A stretch of DNA of 64,000 nt from Heliocidaris erythrogramma (GCA_025617745.1 CM046855.1:17887880-17951879), one strand, 5' to 3'. Positions 12,701 through 24,161 are shown, counted from the first letter of the stretch. Program-made: numbers and translations. The notes: generated by a model from the letters alone, not told the origin.

Positions 12701-15700
12701 GTCAAGCACTGACTTTCTATCTTGTGCTGAATGTGAATAATGGCGTGTGAACAAACCCCACATTGTTGTCCATGTTATGTGTTCTCCTTGAGCCAAGTGT
12801 AAACGTGGTCATATACCAGCAGCATGATAGCACCACCAGGTCCAAGACGCATGATCTTTGGTAGAAGACCTCGATAAAGAGCCAAGAATCTGTACAATAT
12901 GAAAGAAAGCAGTAAGAACTGTCAGATGTTGAATAAAATTTCTTTCTGCTGTATTTTCATACATACAGGAACTGTGTGGTAAAAATATACAGTAGAGGTG
13001 TTGTGGATCAGTGGATCAGTGGATAAGTCCCCGGACTGTGAACCATGAGGTCCGGGGTTCGAATCCCACCGCAGCACTAGCGTCCTTTGGCAAGACGTTA
13101 ATCTACATTTGCCACTCTCCACCCAGGTGTTAAATGGGTACCCGGTAGGATGCGAAAGTTAATGTCGTTTGCTTAGCAATGTAAGCGTCACTGTACTGCC
13201 CACTGCTGGAATGGAGAATGTGCATGCATTGTGTGCGGGCATGCCAGAATCCGATGACCGGGGTAATAATATATATCTGTAATTCTGAGCGCTTTGGGCC
13301 ACTATGGGAAAAGCACGTTATAAATGCCAGGTATTATTATTATAATAACAACCAGGGAGTGTAAATGATGAACACACTGTGTGCATACATGAATCAAATT
13401 GTCAGGGTCAGTAAGAACTGTAAATAATAATAATAATAATCTGTTCTTGTATAGCGCATTCCACATTATGATAAATATCTCTATGCGCTTCAAAAGGACT
13501 TTGGATATTATTAATCTGGCTTCAGAGATGTTAGTATTAAGGCATTAGGCGATACATTTTAAATACATATATCCATATAAATCCAAATATGGATTATCAA
13601 CATCCTGATAGGAGACGGATACATGTACATAATTTTCATCTAACGGTTCAACCGATTTATAGGACATTCTATTGATTATCATATCACAGAGGATATGTAA
13701 GATGTGTGCCTTTGCAGAGAGATGTTGTACCTTTGTCAAATTGGTAAAGGGGCTGTTTGATCACCTAGGTTACATATGTAGGAAGAATAAGCACAATAAG
13801 GAGGGGGGGGGGGGAATCTGATGAAACATAGGAAAATGAAGAACAGGAAGGACAGGAAGGAGAGATGAAAATAATGAAGCGAAGGGATTAACAAAGAGAA
13901 GAACAGGTAAAAGAAGAAAATAAGAAATGATACGGAAACCAATTCCTCAAGCAAGTAGCTGTGCTTCTATTGCCTTACCCTTCTTCCCGGTATACCATGG
14001 CTATCGTCCTGAAGCACCCCTTATATTTGACTTCTCCTGGAACAGGTTGTGGTCCTTGAATCCTACTCTTTGCAACATCAAATGGAATATTGATTGTAGA
14101 CCCTAGGCAACCTGCCAGTAGACCGATCACAAACTTACGTCCAAACTCAAGTCCTGGATCCTACAAGGTGATGAAAAAGAGTATGTTGATATAATTCTTG
14201 CACTAGCTTGAAGGAAGGAAAGAAGGATTTTTTTATCGGGTGAATTCCATTCTCGCAGTCCGAGGAATGAATTTTGATGGTTACAATATAACATACATGA
14301 TAAAAACAATAATCACTATATTCAAACTGTTCAAACAATGTAAATCATGTTGAAAAAGAATGTTATCATTATAGTACCATAAAAAGCTGCAAAGGATTTC
14401 AAATTCACCGACACAAATTATCACCGACATTGTAAGAATAGTCAATTTTGATGATAGAGAATAGAATTTTGTTTTAATGTCATAAGATTTGAATTAATCA
14501 CAACTTGACATACAGACAGAAAATTCTATAGTATACAAACTTTTGATTATTTCTACAAAATGACACTCATTAGATTTTATCAAGTTTTAGACTTGTTAGC
14601 TTACACGTAGCTTAACAAAATACAATGGCGCATAAAGACGCGGGAAAGACACAAAGAGGAAAATTGCTAGTTTTGTCTGTGCTTCTAAAATTAGAATCAG
14701 ACAAATCAGAATAAAAGTTTTCATATTATTTTGCAAGTGTTCAAAGAGGTAAATACTACTTCTGCATCCTAATATTTTGGTTCTGCATCTATAAAAAAAA
14801 ATTTATTAATTTTGTCATATGAGTCTTTCCTGTGTTTTTAAGGTACCTAAATCTGGAGCAAATATCAGAACAAAAAAGAAAAAATCAATGACAATTTGGC
14901 ATTGTTCATTAACAGAAAGAACATGAACAAAGTGAAATGAAAATCACCTGAGAAGCTGGGAAGAAATCCTTGATGTTGTGATAGAAGCTAAAGTAGATCA
15001 TATTGAAGACACCATGTCTCCCTAGAGTAGCCGTCAGACCTCTGAAGAGACCATCGGAACCAAAGCCATCTGTTCGTATCACATGCCTGGCCATTCCAAA
15101 GGCACTTGGTTGCTGCAGTTATGAAAGACAGTATATTTCAGGAAATAATAGAAATGCCTTGATGTTGCCATGGATTGATTAAGTATGCCTACTCGTTATT
15201 CCTCAAACTGACTGATGCAAATTGGAAGGGGGGGGACAACAATACACTTTCCTGGTCATAGATCTTAACTCTTTCAAAATGATTCAATTTTCTTTCAACA
15301 TATTCTATCCGAAGGAATCTCAGACTTAATATTCAATATGTTAATCAGCAATAACAGATTGTTGTCTTTGTTAGATCTGGAGACTTTATGCATTACTTGA
15401 AATCTATTTGAAATTTGTCTAAACGATGAACATTAGTATTTCCATATTATTGCAAATCCTGCCATTACAGCTCTAAGAATTAATACTAAAATGACAATTG
15501 TAGGGATCATTAAACTTACCTTTTTGAATGTATTTTGATCAGCCTGTAATCTAACTTTAACCACCTCAAACGGATTGATCAGTACTCCCTCTGTCAAACC
15601 TGAACAGAGCCCAGCAAGCGTGAATGTCTGCAAAGATGGAAATACGTGACATTCCAAATTTCATTTCAATACTGCATGAATATCATTATGTTTAACCATA

Positions 15701-18700
15701 CTTCCATCTATGGGGCAACATATTGGACCCTCAAAACAAAATTCAAGAAATAATATGATAGTCCCATCCAATACAGGAGTTTGTAAAGCACCAATAGCTA
15801 GTGGCATGCCTAGTGCCTTATTAAAGGCACTGGTGATACTGAACAATAGTTACGATAATGTATGCAGGGATTCATGATTCACTTGGGAGAACCTTGAGTA
15901 GTGGCTGGTTGTATGCAATTTAGAAAATGGATGTCTTTAGCTAAGTTTAGAAAGTAGGCAGCAAGTCACAAGAGTGGATGTGCTGAAGAAGATTGTTCCA
16001 TAATTTCATAATATCAAATTGACATAGATCGGCATCACAATGTATAGCAGTATATGGCCATTCTGGGGACATAAAATCTGTGGAAACTGGAAAGCAATTT
16101 AATCACTTTGTACAAAATAAGGGAAAATGACCTGACGATTGAAACAACATTCTGTATTTTTGTACCCATCCCATTTCTTAACATTTAACTTTATGGTTTC
16201 TAGTGACATTTCTCTTTGATAACCAAAGTTGTGGAAGAAAAAACTTAAAAGAGAGTTACATTTTTCGCACACAATACTGTAAAAGTGGGAATTTTCACGA
16301 TATTAATATTTAACTCTCAGCCGAGAAAAGTGGATTTCATGTGTTTTTCATTTCACCGATGAGCTAGGCAAAACAATTACATAAACAATTGTGTGTTTTT
16401 ATTTTTACGCAAATTTCATGCCACCCATTACGGTATATGATTTATGTCAAAGCCAGCATCAAACCTAGTCTATGATGCAACCCACACACTTTTTTGAAAT
16501 ACAAAATGCATCTGTCTTGATTGTGTACTTACCAGTGCAGTTGGTGCGGGACTACCAAATAGGAAAATCTTCTTATACTGCTCAAAGGTGAAGAATTTTG
16601 TCGCCCTCTTCGGTGTCTCCGCCATAATGGGCGGCAGTATGCCTTTGTACAAAGACAGGGTTCTGAGAATAACAATCATATCACACATGAACATTATACT
16701 ATTTTCATTCAATAATCATTGGAATATAATCTATTGCACATAAGGTTCAGAGAGCATTGGAAAGAGACATTTTGTTCTGCTTTTTTATGGCAGTCTAAGT
16801 AGATCTTGTGTGCTTGTAAGATCGTGATAGAAACACATCTAAGTCTGTACATGGTTTTTCATATTTCTGAGCCTTGGCACAGTGAAATTTAGCTTCATCA
16901 GATATTAATCTCTGAAGAAAGAATTACTGTTGAGCATATACAGGTCGTTGAATCTGAGTTTATATTTTCATAATTTATACAAGCATATCGGGTATCTGGA
17001 CAATTTTGGTTCAAACATATAGATAGAATCAGCTGACCCTTCTGTCCTGGTCATCTGTTTGACACAGTCCCACATTCCATTGTACTTCATTGTGCTGTTG
17101 GGTGCACCTTGAATCTGAAACCTGCAGAACAAAAGAATAGAGGAAAATATAGTAAGCTCTGTTTCCTTGAAGAGAGAGATATTTTCAGAAGAAGAAAACC
17201 CATTAAATCATTACAGATAGACTGCACTTGGTCTATACTTTACCGAGCTAAATTAGAAAGATAATTTGAATTACAATACATCAATCACTTTTCAATTTTT
17301 TTTTTAAATCATCAAACATGCCATTTGATCACAGGGTACCAAACTCTGATACATGAAACTGTAAGCAAAAGGAGCTAGCTAGGTATAACCATCATGGTTT
17401 TATCAAGGTCAATCCAAGTTATAGTATGATAAAAGTACCGTACTGTATACCAGGTTTAATTGACACAGGATCTTCCTGATAGCAAACAGAGACAGATGAA
17501 AAAGATATTAAAAAGCAATTACCTTGTTTTGATGACATCAAGTGGGTGCATTATGCTGACCTCAACAAGACCTTGATAGATATTCAATGAAAAAAGAAAT
17601 GTAATAAAAGACAGATTGGTGTTTTAGTTTATAGGATCTTTTTTTTTTCTAAATTAGAAGAAACATGCAGTTTTAATTCATAAGCATGCACTCTTGATAT
17701 CAGGTTGTTTAAATAGATGATTTTCACTGGCTGTTCACTCGACGACCTAAAATCCTTTTCAACAAACCCTTTTCCGTAATTCTATCTCTCTCTGTCTATG
17801 TGTTAATTACATGTATGTGTGTGTCCCCCTCCCCCTCCCCTCCCCTCCCCCTCCCTCCTCCTCCTCGCATTTCAATATATGTCTCTCTTTGTCTATACCT
17901 CTTGACCTCCCTTTCTCTCTCCTCTTCTATATTTTTTCCCCTATCCTCCTCTCCTTTGAGTTTCTACCTATCTCACTTTCCGTTTCCCTTTCAATTTCTT
18001 TCCATACATAGCTGAATACTTATAAATATCATCTCTTTGGATCTAGAAGGGCGTGAAGTCCCATCATTTGTACAGAGTTAATGCCCTTCTGGTTCCAAAC
18101 AGATGATACAGTGTATATTTCTTATAATATAATACACTAAGGATTTCGGGCTTTTTTTTTGGTTCAAATAGGCTCCTCCCCTGGCCCTTTCGGTCCCCGC
18201 CTTTTGGTACCCACGGGTGGGGAAGGGTTCTTAGGGTGGTGGGAGGCACTTCTTGAGGGCTGACGTCCCGTCCATATTTCATAAATTCATTTTTAAACAT
18301 TGAATTTCCGCAGGGAGTAGGCCTAATAATTCCACCAACCCATGAAGCGGGTTTGTAGCTTCAGGCCCAGCCAACCCATATACCTTTCCCTGTGAAGGGG
18401 AGCTATGCCAAAGAACAGCATGGCCATATATCCGCATGGCTTCAGTGTATAGTACAGTATTATACACACGTGTTAGATCGTTCGCACGTACGTGTGTACA
18501 GGTCATCATACAGGTATAGAGTTACATCATTTGAAGCTTCATGGTCACACACAGTTTAGTGTGTATGCACGACGTTCGCTACCGGTAATTTGACACAAGA
18601 AGAAAATTCCTTCGAAAATATTTCCATAATGATTATGAATACGTATAATGATATTAATCCCTTCTCCCCTCGCCCTGGGGGTGATGGGATGACAATGGAA

Positions 18701-21503
18701 TGGGGGGAGCTGGAGGGGGGGGTAGTAGGGGGGAAGTCAATCCGTCGGTCCTCCCGAGACCCATATAAGGGGGCCATAATCCCCCTGAAAATTTATTGCA
18801 TCCTTTACAGGGGACGTACCGCTAATTATGGATGTTACTCTGAGTATTAATAAACCACAGAAACATGGCAAGATCGAATCGCTCCCTCTAGGTCTATGCA
18901 TGGATATTCTACCCGAACATTATTATATCCATATCATTCATCAATTTTCATCAAGATTAAAGTAGATATTCAAAGAAAAGCACAAATATGGCAATTAATG
19001 TATCACTAGAAACTGGGAAGCTTACAGATGGCAATCGTATAAGTTTTATGTCAACTGCGTATCTGGTGATTATAAAAACAACACAAATAAAAGCTCTTCT
19101 CAGCATCTGGAATATCCGAGGATTCGCCAGAAATATAGCGATGTTTTGATGTCGTCACACTCGGGATCGATCCTGCTTAAGCAGACGACGTCCTATAATG
19201 AATGAACGTAATTGCAATGCAATTATTTATCAAATTATAAAGAGTTTGGTGTATTTAAACATGACCTTATTTCACACCATTATAAAGGGAAAGTGAAACT
19301 GATTCTGATAGCTAAAACCGTTTGATTGTAAATACATAGGAGAAGGGTCAATGATCAATGAAATAAACCCCACTTTCAAATTGAAAAGCCCTCCGAATAA
19401 TAGCAGGATGGTATTCGTTCCCTCTTGAAACGCCGAACATGCCGCGGTGCAAGCAGCTGAAAATACAATGGCGTCTTATTTTGTTTACAAGTGACTGATT
19501 CCTTTATTTTTTTAACGCTGCATTTTTCATCAAAATAATACCATACACGAAGTTAAGAGTGAGGCAACAGACTAACATTAAGACTGACGCTAGTCAAGGA
19601 AGAGAAATAAGTGAAGAGGAGATGACAAAATAGGCTCTGAAAATGTGTAAGATGTTATGGGACATCGTCTGCTTAGACAGGACTGGTCCAGGGTGTGTCG
19701 TCACATATCTCAGCAGCGTTCGAGGAGCTCTTCAGCTGCTATATCGGGGGCTGTATTTTACCGTTTTATAATTGATAATAATCATTACTTCAAATGTTTC
19801 CAAGCGTTGAATTAGGATAACCTTGTTTAATTTATGCCATCTATGCAATAATAAGTATTAAGCCAATATTTAAAATCATTAACGTTCTACTTTAAAAGGA
19901 ATTTTCTTCAGAACTCATGCAAGCTTTGGATAAATAAGACATATTCACATGATCAGGGGCGGATCCAGAATTTAGTATAAGGCGGGGAAAACAAGTGCAG
20001 GTTTGTCAACTTTTGGAAAAGGCAAACCTGGGGGGGGGGGGGGGGGGGGGGGTGGCGAGAATTTTTTTTCGTCAGACCTTGAAAATTCGCTCAGGAGGGG
20101 GTGGTTATGGGGGTCCCTGCATAATTCTTTGACAAGCAAAACAGGTTTTCATTCTAAAAAAAGGGGGGGGGGCACAATCGACAAAAGGGCGGATCGTACA
20201 TGGTCAAAATGCATACTTTCCTTCCAAAAAGGGGGGTTTGGAGGGCACGGACCGGAAGTACCCCCACCCTGATCCGCCAATGCACATGTTGTAAATACTT
20301 TTTGGTAAAAAATAACTTTATCCGACTTTTTTATTTATTCACTTGATTATTGTGACAAATTAACGGTACGGTGATTAATCATACACACAGCTAGCGCCCG
20401 TGGATGTCCACGGGCTGCTTCTGCTAGTATATATATATACACTCAACCAAAAAAGTAAGTTCCCCCCTAGCATTTTTGGATATATCTCAAAAAGTATTTT
20501 ACCGATTTTCATAATTCAAACGGGAATGGATAGGGAATTTTATTACTCATAACATGAATGGCATATCATTGCTACCAGATATCATTATTGGTGTGAAAAA
20601 ATGCATTTTATGTCAAAATGCATGGGAAAAAAAGTTGCACTTAAGGTTATGAAGCATATTGTGTACATTTCCTATGCAAGTTAGCAAATGACCTTTTTAA
20701 ATTGTTATGTAATTCTCAGGAATTTCTTCAGGTACAATATGCTTCCCTATTAAACTGTATGCTCATGAAAAGAAAGAGATAGAGAAATATGCAATAAACC
20801 ATGCTTAAAAGTTCAGAATCATGAGTGATTGTTTGATTATTTGTGTAAAAGTCTATGCAAATCACTAAAGTGCAACTTCTTTTCCCATGCATTTTGACAT
20901 AAAATGCATTTTTTCACAGCAATAATGATATCTGGTGGCAATGATATGCCATTCATGTTTTGACTAATAAAATTCCCTATCCATTCCCGTTTGAATTGTG
21001 AAAATCGGTAAAATACTTTTTGAGATATATCCAAAAATGCTAGGGGGGAACTTACTTTTTTGGTTGAGTGTATATACCTATCTGGTAACTTAGGAGGACA
21101 TGCAGTTAACAATGCGGTTTATTCCATCATAATAGCACCCCCTACACTAGCGGGACAGTTTGGTACATTAGCTGGACAGTTGAGCATAGAAATAAGACAA
21201 AAACTGTCCAGCTAAGGTAGACTTTAGTTACATATATATATAATGTACCAAACTGTCCCGCTAATGTAGGGGGCGCTATTATGACGGAATAAACCACATT
21301 GTTAACTGTCCTGCTAAGTTACCAGATAGGTATATATATGCATCTAAATAAATGCAGGGGGAAATCATCTCATCAATAATGAGATGATTTCCCATCTACC
21401 TTCCCATCAACAATATATGTATATGATAAAACAAAGAAACACATGACAAACCTGCTGAGCCTCCTGCAGTAATCTGCTGACCTGCCTCCTTTAATTTCCC
21501 CAT
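9591..21503 (-). CDS. SLC25A21: SLC25A21, mitochondrial 2-oxodicarboxylate carrier
   Basis: Six-helix carrier of the mitochondrial inner membrane. The family exchanges 2-oxoadipate (lysine and tryptophan breakdown) for 2-oxoglutarate. Coding exons in transcript order: 21503-21452, 17571-17523, 17121-17038, 16662-16533, 15627-15520, 15112-14948, 14160-13979 and 12889-12775 (duplicate at 9705-9591). Phases agree throughout and give 294 residues, against about 299 in the human protein. All three carrier signatures PX(D/E)XX(K/R) are present: HPLDVIKTR, NPFEVVKVR and IPFDVAKSR. Diagnostic similarity to vertebrate ODC includes YKGILPPIMAETPKRATKFF, TATLGRHGVFNM and LPKIMRLGPGGAIMLLVY. The start is supported by an in-frame TGA four codons upstream. 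The identification is by recalled family sequence. Confidence 0.95.
9818..9881 (+). mobile_element. Truncated SINE head at the duplication junction
   Basis: Matches the first 64 bases or so of the SINE at 13002-13340 and stops inside its B box (GGGTTCGAATC), exactly where copy 2 of the tandem duplication starts. The truncation is therefore the rearrangement breakpoint, not decay. Confidence 0.85.
9882..13065. repeat. Tandem duplication, copy 2 (3.18 kb)
   Basis: Second copy of 6699-9881. The single base c at 6699, 9881 and 13065 is the only clear junction microhomology. This copy carries the last SLC25A21 exon that lies nearest the rest of the gene, and continues into an intact SINE. Confidence 0.93.
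12775..12889 (-). CDS. SLC25A21: SLC25A21 coding exon 8 (terminal)
   Basis: Encodes the C-terminal helix region FLALYRGLLPKIMRLGPGGA followed by IMLLVYDHVYTWLKENT and a TAA stop at 12777-12775. The acceptor on the minus strand is ...TTGTACAG. Phase 2 joins correctly to exon 7. Confidence 0.93.
13002..13340 (+). mobile_element. tRNA-derived SINE
   Basis: The head has an A-box-like 'tggatcagtggataagt' and B box GGTTCGAATCC, with a putative anticodon loop CTGTGAA (GTG, His-like). A body of about 220 bp follows, then a tail 'gcgctttgggcc...ataaatgccag' and an ATT-type microsatellite. Pieces with a similar 'gcgctatataaat' tail plus ATT repeats occur at 63800-63950 and, inverted, near 39005-39070. 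Confidence 0.8.
13341..13978. other. SLC25A21 intron 7 remainder
   Basis: Contains an inverted SINE-tail-like piece at about 13424-13490 (AAT run, then 'tatagcgcattccac') and a G run at 13803-13814. Nothing else recognised. Confidence 0.5.
13979..14160 (-). CDS. SLC25A21: SLC25A21 coding exon 7
   Basis: Encodes residues around DPGLEFGRKFVIGLLAGCLG with the third carrier signature IPFDVAKSR, then IQGPQPVPGEVKYKGCF. Acceptor ...CCTTGTAG and donor GTAAGG. Phase 0 in, phase 2 out. Confidence 0.94.
14948..15112 (-). CDS. SLC25A21: SLC25A21 coding exon 6
   Basis: Fifty-five codons beginning QPSAFGMARHVIRTDG, with the strongly conserved GLTATLGRHGVFNMIYFSFY. Acceptor ...AACTGCAG and donor GTGATT; phase 0 at both ends. 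Confidence 0.95.
15520..15627 (-). CDS. SLC25A21: SLC25A21 coding exon 5
   Basis: Thirty-six codons: TFTLAGLCSGLTEGVLINPF followed by EVVKVRLQADQNTFKK. It contains the second carrier signature. Acceptor ...TTTGCAG and donor GTAAGTTT. Confidence 0.95.
16533..16662 (-). CDS. SLC25A21: SLC25A21 coding exon 4
   Basis: Encodes TLSLYKGILPPIMAETPKRA then TKFFTFEQYKKIFLFGSPAP and TAL, the end of the first carrier repeat and helix 2. Acceptor ...TTCTCAG and donor GTAAGTAC. Confidence 0.95.
17038..17121 (-). CDS. SLC25A21: SLC25A21 coding exon 3
   Basis: Encodes (R)FQIQGAPNSTMKYNGMWDC and VKQMTRTEG. Acceptor ...TTCTGCAG. The donor, GTCAGC, is a weak match to the usual GTRAGT, but phase and homology require it. 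Confidence 0.9.
17523..17571 (-). CDS. SLC25A21: SLC25A21 coding exon 2
   Basis: A 49-base exon encoding (G)LVEVSIMHPLDVIKT(R) with the first carrier signature. Acceptor ...CTATCAAG and donor GTAATT. The exon is short but phase-consistent on both sides. Confidence 0.9.
17818..18015 (+). repeat. Pyrimidine-rich low-complexity tract
   Basis: CT/CCT-rich sequence with runs of C and T. No gene. Confidence 0.85.
19152..19712. mobile_element. Fold-back DNA element (about 560 bp)
   Basis: Left arm contains GTCGTCACACTC...TAAGCAGACGACGTCC. The right arm, inverted, reads GTGACGACACACCCTGG...TAAGCAGACGATGTCC. Arms of about 50 bp enclose an AT-rich core without coding potential. Target duplication not resolved. 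Confidence 0.65.
19954..20282. mobile_element. hAT-like MITE (329 bp)
   Basis: Starts CAGGGGCGGATCCAG and ends with the near inverse of CATTGGCGGATCAGGG. Flanks cacatgat (19946-19953) and cacatgtt (20283-20290) match at 7 of 8 bases, as expected for an aged 8-bp hAT target duplication. G homopolymers lie inside. Confidence 0.75.
20440..21070. mobile_element. Long fold-back Tc1/mariner-type MITE (631 bp)
   Basis: Arms of about 200 bp are nearly perfect inverse copies, starting CACTCAACCAAAAAAGTAAG. The element is bounded by TA dinucleotides on both sides. The 91-codon minus-strand frame at 20837-21112 is arm sequence, not a gene. Confidence 0.8.
21077..21330. mobile_element. Fold-back element (254 bp), abutting its neighbour
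   Basis: Inverted arms of about 100 bp begin CCTATCTGGTAACTTAG and include CGGGACAGTTTGGTACATTA and its inverse. Flanked by TATA runs. It lies within ten bases of the preceding fold-back element. Confidence 0.8.
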
Positions 21504-21571
21504 GTTTACTCCTCACACTCTCTCTCTTCCTCCACCAAAATGCAACACCCGCTGCTATATCTGCATCACTG
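21452..21571 (-). CDS. SLC25A21: SLC25A21 coding exon 1 and 5' UTR
   Basis: ATG at 21503-21501 begins MGKLKEAGQQITAGGSA. The first coding exon ends at 21452 with donor GTTTGT. The exon probably extends to 21571, where a pyrimidine-rich tract and CAG form a good acceptor (TTTTCTCTTTCCAG), so at least one noncoding exon should lie further upstream. An in-frame TGA four codons before the ATG fixes the start. Confidence 0.9.
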
Positions 21572-21681
21572 CTGGAAAGAGAAAACGCATTTGCAAGAAA
21601 TTATGAAAATACTGAAATGTAAATATGTGTGAACTACTTCTGAACATGAAATTGCTGTGCTTACAAACTGGTATTAACACA

Positions 21682-22325
21682 TTAAAGGTCCCCAGAAATC
21701 CAAATGCAAGTTGATTTCTGTTGGTGTGCGGGGATGCATACAACTCATATTTTGTTATTAAAACATCTAAATATGTTTCATAGATTTTTAAATATTTTTT
21801 GAAATATTTTTTTCCAACCTCTTAAGCTCCACCCCCAAAAATAGCTCCAGATCTTATTCCCGAGATGACATCATCTGTCAATCATTAGTGAGCTAAGGAG
21901 AGAAAGTGGTATGTAGCTTTGCCAGAGATAACCATCTGTTCTAATAGACCATACAATGCCTACATAGGAGTTGCTATGCCAGACATGCTGTAGCATCACC
22001 AGGAAAAGAAGGGTAATGAGGAGGTATTGTTTGAAAGCATGCAATTCTATTGTGAGCATGTGCTGAGCTGGGGGAAGTTACATTCCACTCTGTATTGTAT
22101 AATGTTAGTATGGCTGACTAATGATTGACAGATGATGTCATCTCGGGAATAAGATCTGGAGCTATTTTTGGGGGTGGAGCTTAAGAGGTTGGAAAAAAAT
22201 ATTTCAAAAAATATTTAAAAATCTATGAAACATATTTAGATGTTTTAATAACAAAATATGAGTTGTATGCATCCCCGCACACCAACAGAAATCAACTTGC
22301 ATCTGGATTTCTGGGGACCTTTAAA
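21682..22325. mobile_element. Long fold-back MITE with TTAA ends (644 bp)
   Basis: Arms of about 200 bp are nearly perfect inverse copies, beginning AGGTCCCCAGAAATCCA. TTAA occurs at both outer junctions, the target site used by piggyBac- and Kolobok-type transposases. The core has no coding frame. Confidence 0.8.
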
Positions 22326-22336
22326 TGGAAAACAGG

Positions 22337-22610
22337 TAATAGTGAACATTTTAAAGGAGGTCCACCTTGATGCACTCACAGAACCAACTCGCTGAACCAT
22401 CCATGTGCAGGGCCATGTCAATGGGGGAACCTCAGGGTTTCGGTGATTCAGTTTGCCTGTCCCATTCCTGGCAACTTGTCAGTAAACTTGGGGGATCTAT
22501 TACATTAATCTCAACCTTCCTGTATTGTGTTTTGTTCTTCTTTGTAATTATACATGTATGTACTTTTATTTGTCGAATAAAATAATAATAATAATAATAA
22601 TAATTTCAGC
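22337..22610 (+). mobile_element. Possible retroelement 3' tail
   Basis: A stretch that ends in '...tatttgtcgaataaaa' followed by an AAT microsatellite (about 22580-22604), as seen at the 3' ends of some non-LTR elements. No reverse-transcriptase similarity is visible in it, so the class is uncertain. Confidence 0.35.
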
Positions 22611-23055
22611 GGCAGTCGAGCTGAGCTAAATCAGGTAATCTAGCATATGTAAGAACATTAAAATAATTAAATCCTGCTTAAATTGACTGTTGTTTTCCTT
22701 CTAGTTTTACACTTGACTAGTGCAGCGGTGAACATATTCACTACTAAAAACTAGATGAATCTTCGACTGCGCGCGGTCGGAATTTATGACTCTGCCATCA
22801 CCAGATTGGAAATGTATGGCATACATGTACACTCTAAAAAGGATTGGTCCAACAAAATTACAAATCTTTTCACTTAAAAAGCACAGGAGACAGAAAATTT
22901 ATTTCATTTCATTTTCATCCCATACAAATAAAAAACTTACCATTGATGACATACAATCATCAAATACACCAAGGAAATAGATATTTTATAGCAAATAGAC
23001 CACTGTCCCCTTGAAAATTTCTAAAATAGGTAGGCCTAGATTCCATACATCACAA

Positions 23056-23805
23056 ACCATTTTTATGTATATAATGACCTCTATGACCTTTGAACTTTGA
23101 CCTTGAGACCCTAAAATCTAATCAGTTCATCGTCCCTCACATATGCATACATGGGCCAAGTTAGAGGTTGATCCGTCAAACAGTTCTGAAGTTATTGCGA
23201 GAACGAACCATTTTTATGTACATAATGACGCCTCTGACCTTTGACCTTGAGACCCTAAAATCTAATCAGTTCATCGTCCCTCCCATATGCAAACATGGGC
23301 CAGGTTAGAAGCTGATCTGTCAAACAGTTCTTCAGTTATCGCGAGAACGTACCATTTTTATGTATATAATGACCTCTATGACCTTTGAACTTTGACCTTG
23401 AGACCGTAAAATCTAATCAGTTCACCGTCCCTCCCATATGAATACATGGGCCAAGTTAGAAGCTGATCCGCCAAACGGTTCCTAAGTTATCACAAGAACG
23501 TACCATTTTTATGTATATAATGACCTCTATGACCTTTGAACTTTGACCTTGAGACCGTAAAATCTAATCAGTTCACCGTCCCTCACATATGCATATACGG
23601 TCCAAGTTAGAAGCTGATCCGTCACACAGTTCTGAAGTTATTGCGAGAACGAACCATTTTTATGTACATAATTACCTCTGTGACCTTTGACCTTGAGACC
23701 CCAAAATCTAATCAGTTCATCGTCCCTCCCATATGCATACATGGGCCAAGTTACAAACTGATCAAAAAAACAGTTTTGAGGTTATCGCGAGAACGAAAAG
23801 GGGAA
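23056..23805 (+). repeat. 151-bp tandem repeat, five units
   Basis: Units start at 23056, 23207, 23351, 23502 and 23653, each with 'accatttttatgta...ataatgacc'. Period is about 151, with one unit of 144. Every unit carries clustered TGACCT half-sites. Units 2 and 5 contain TGACCTTTGACCT (23235-23247, 23681-23693), the inverse of a DR1 nuclear-receptor motif. Units 1, 3 and 4 have a variant with an extra half-site. Confidence 0.9.
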
Positions 23806-23812
23806 GGACTAG

Positions 23813-24161
23813 TCTAGTTCTGGACTCTTTTTATTGGATTTTTTTATTCGCCGACTATACGCGATAAGCCGAGTGATGGCACGATCCCGAGAACCTGTTG
23901 GCCCCGAAAAAAAAAGAGTCCAGTGCAATTGCTCCACGCTGGCGTCAGGGGTCCAAAGTTCACTAGCGCTTTAGCTGGGGAGGTGCGGCCAATTTTAATT
24001 GCTCTCCCTGAAAAATCTCAGGGAAAGTCGTCAGCGTGGAGCAATTGCACTGGACTCTTATTTTTTCGGGGCCAACAGGTTCTCGGGATCGTGCCATCAC
24101 TCGGCTTATCGCGTATAGTCGGCGAATAAAAAAATCCAATTTAAAAGAGTCCAGAACTAGA
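23813..24161. mobile_element. Fold-back element with CTAG target duplication (349 bp)
   Basis: Ends TCTAGTTCTGGACTC and its exact inverse, flanked by CTAG on both sides (23809-23812 and 24162-24165). Arms of about 130 bp are nearly perfect inverses, so the insertion looks recent. It interrupts the tail of the preceding tandem-repeat element, whose sequence resumes with ggacggacgg...cataatgcctccgg. Confidence 0.82.

Larger units (their letters stand above)
17572..21451. other. SLC25A21 intron 1 with multiple inserted elements
   Basis: Contains a pyrimidine-rich tract (17818-18015), a diverged copy of the short palindrome (18030-18110), a G-rich stretch with no recognised gene (18160-18800), and the fold-back elements listed separately. 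Plus- and minus-strand frames of 70-90 codons at 17800-18850 follow from base composition. Confidence 0.6.

Noticed and set aside
17800..18015. Pro/Ser/Leu-rich 66-71-codon frames
   Set aside because: Pyrimidine-rich low-complexity DNA read in two frames.
20837..21112. 91-codon minus-strand frame
   Set aside because: Mostly the inverted arm and outer flank of a Tc1/mariner-type fold-back element; the mirror arm has the same sequence.
23056..23805. CRISPR-like array because of regular repeats
   Set aside because: Whole 151-bp units are repeated with no unique spacers; animal intronic or intergenic tandem repeat.
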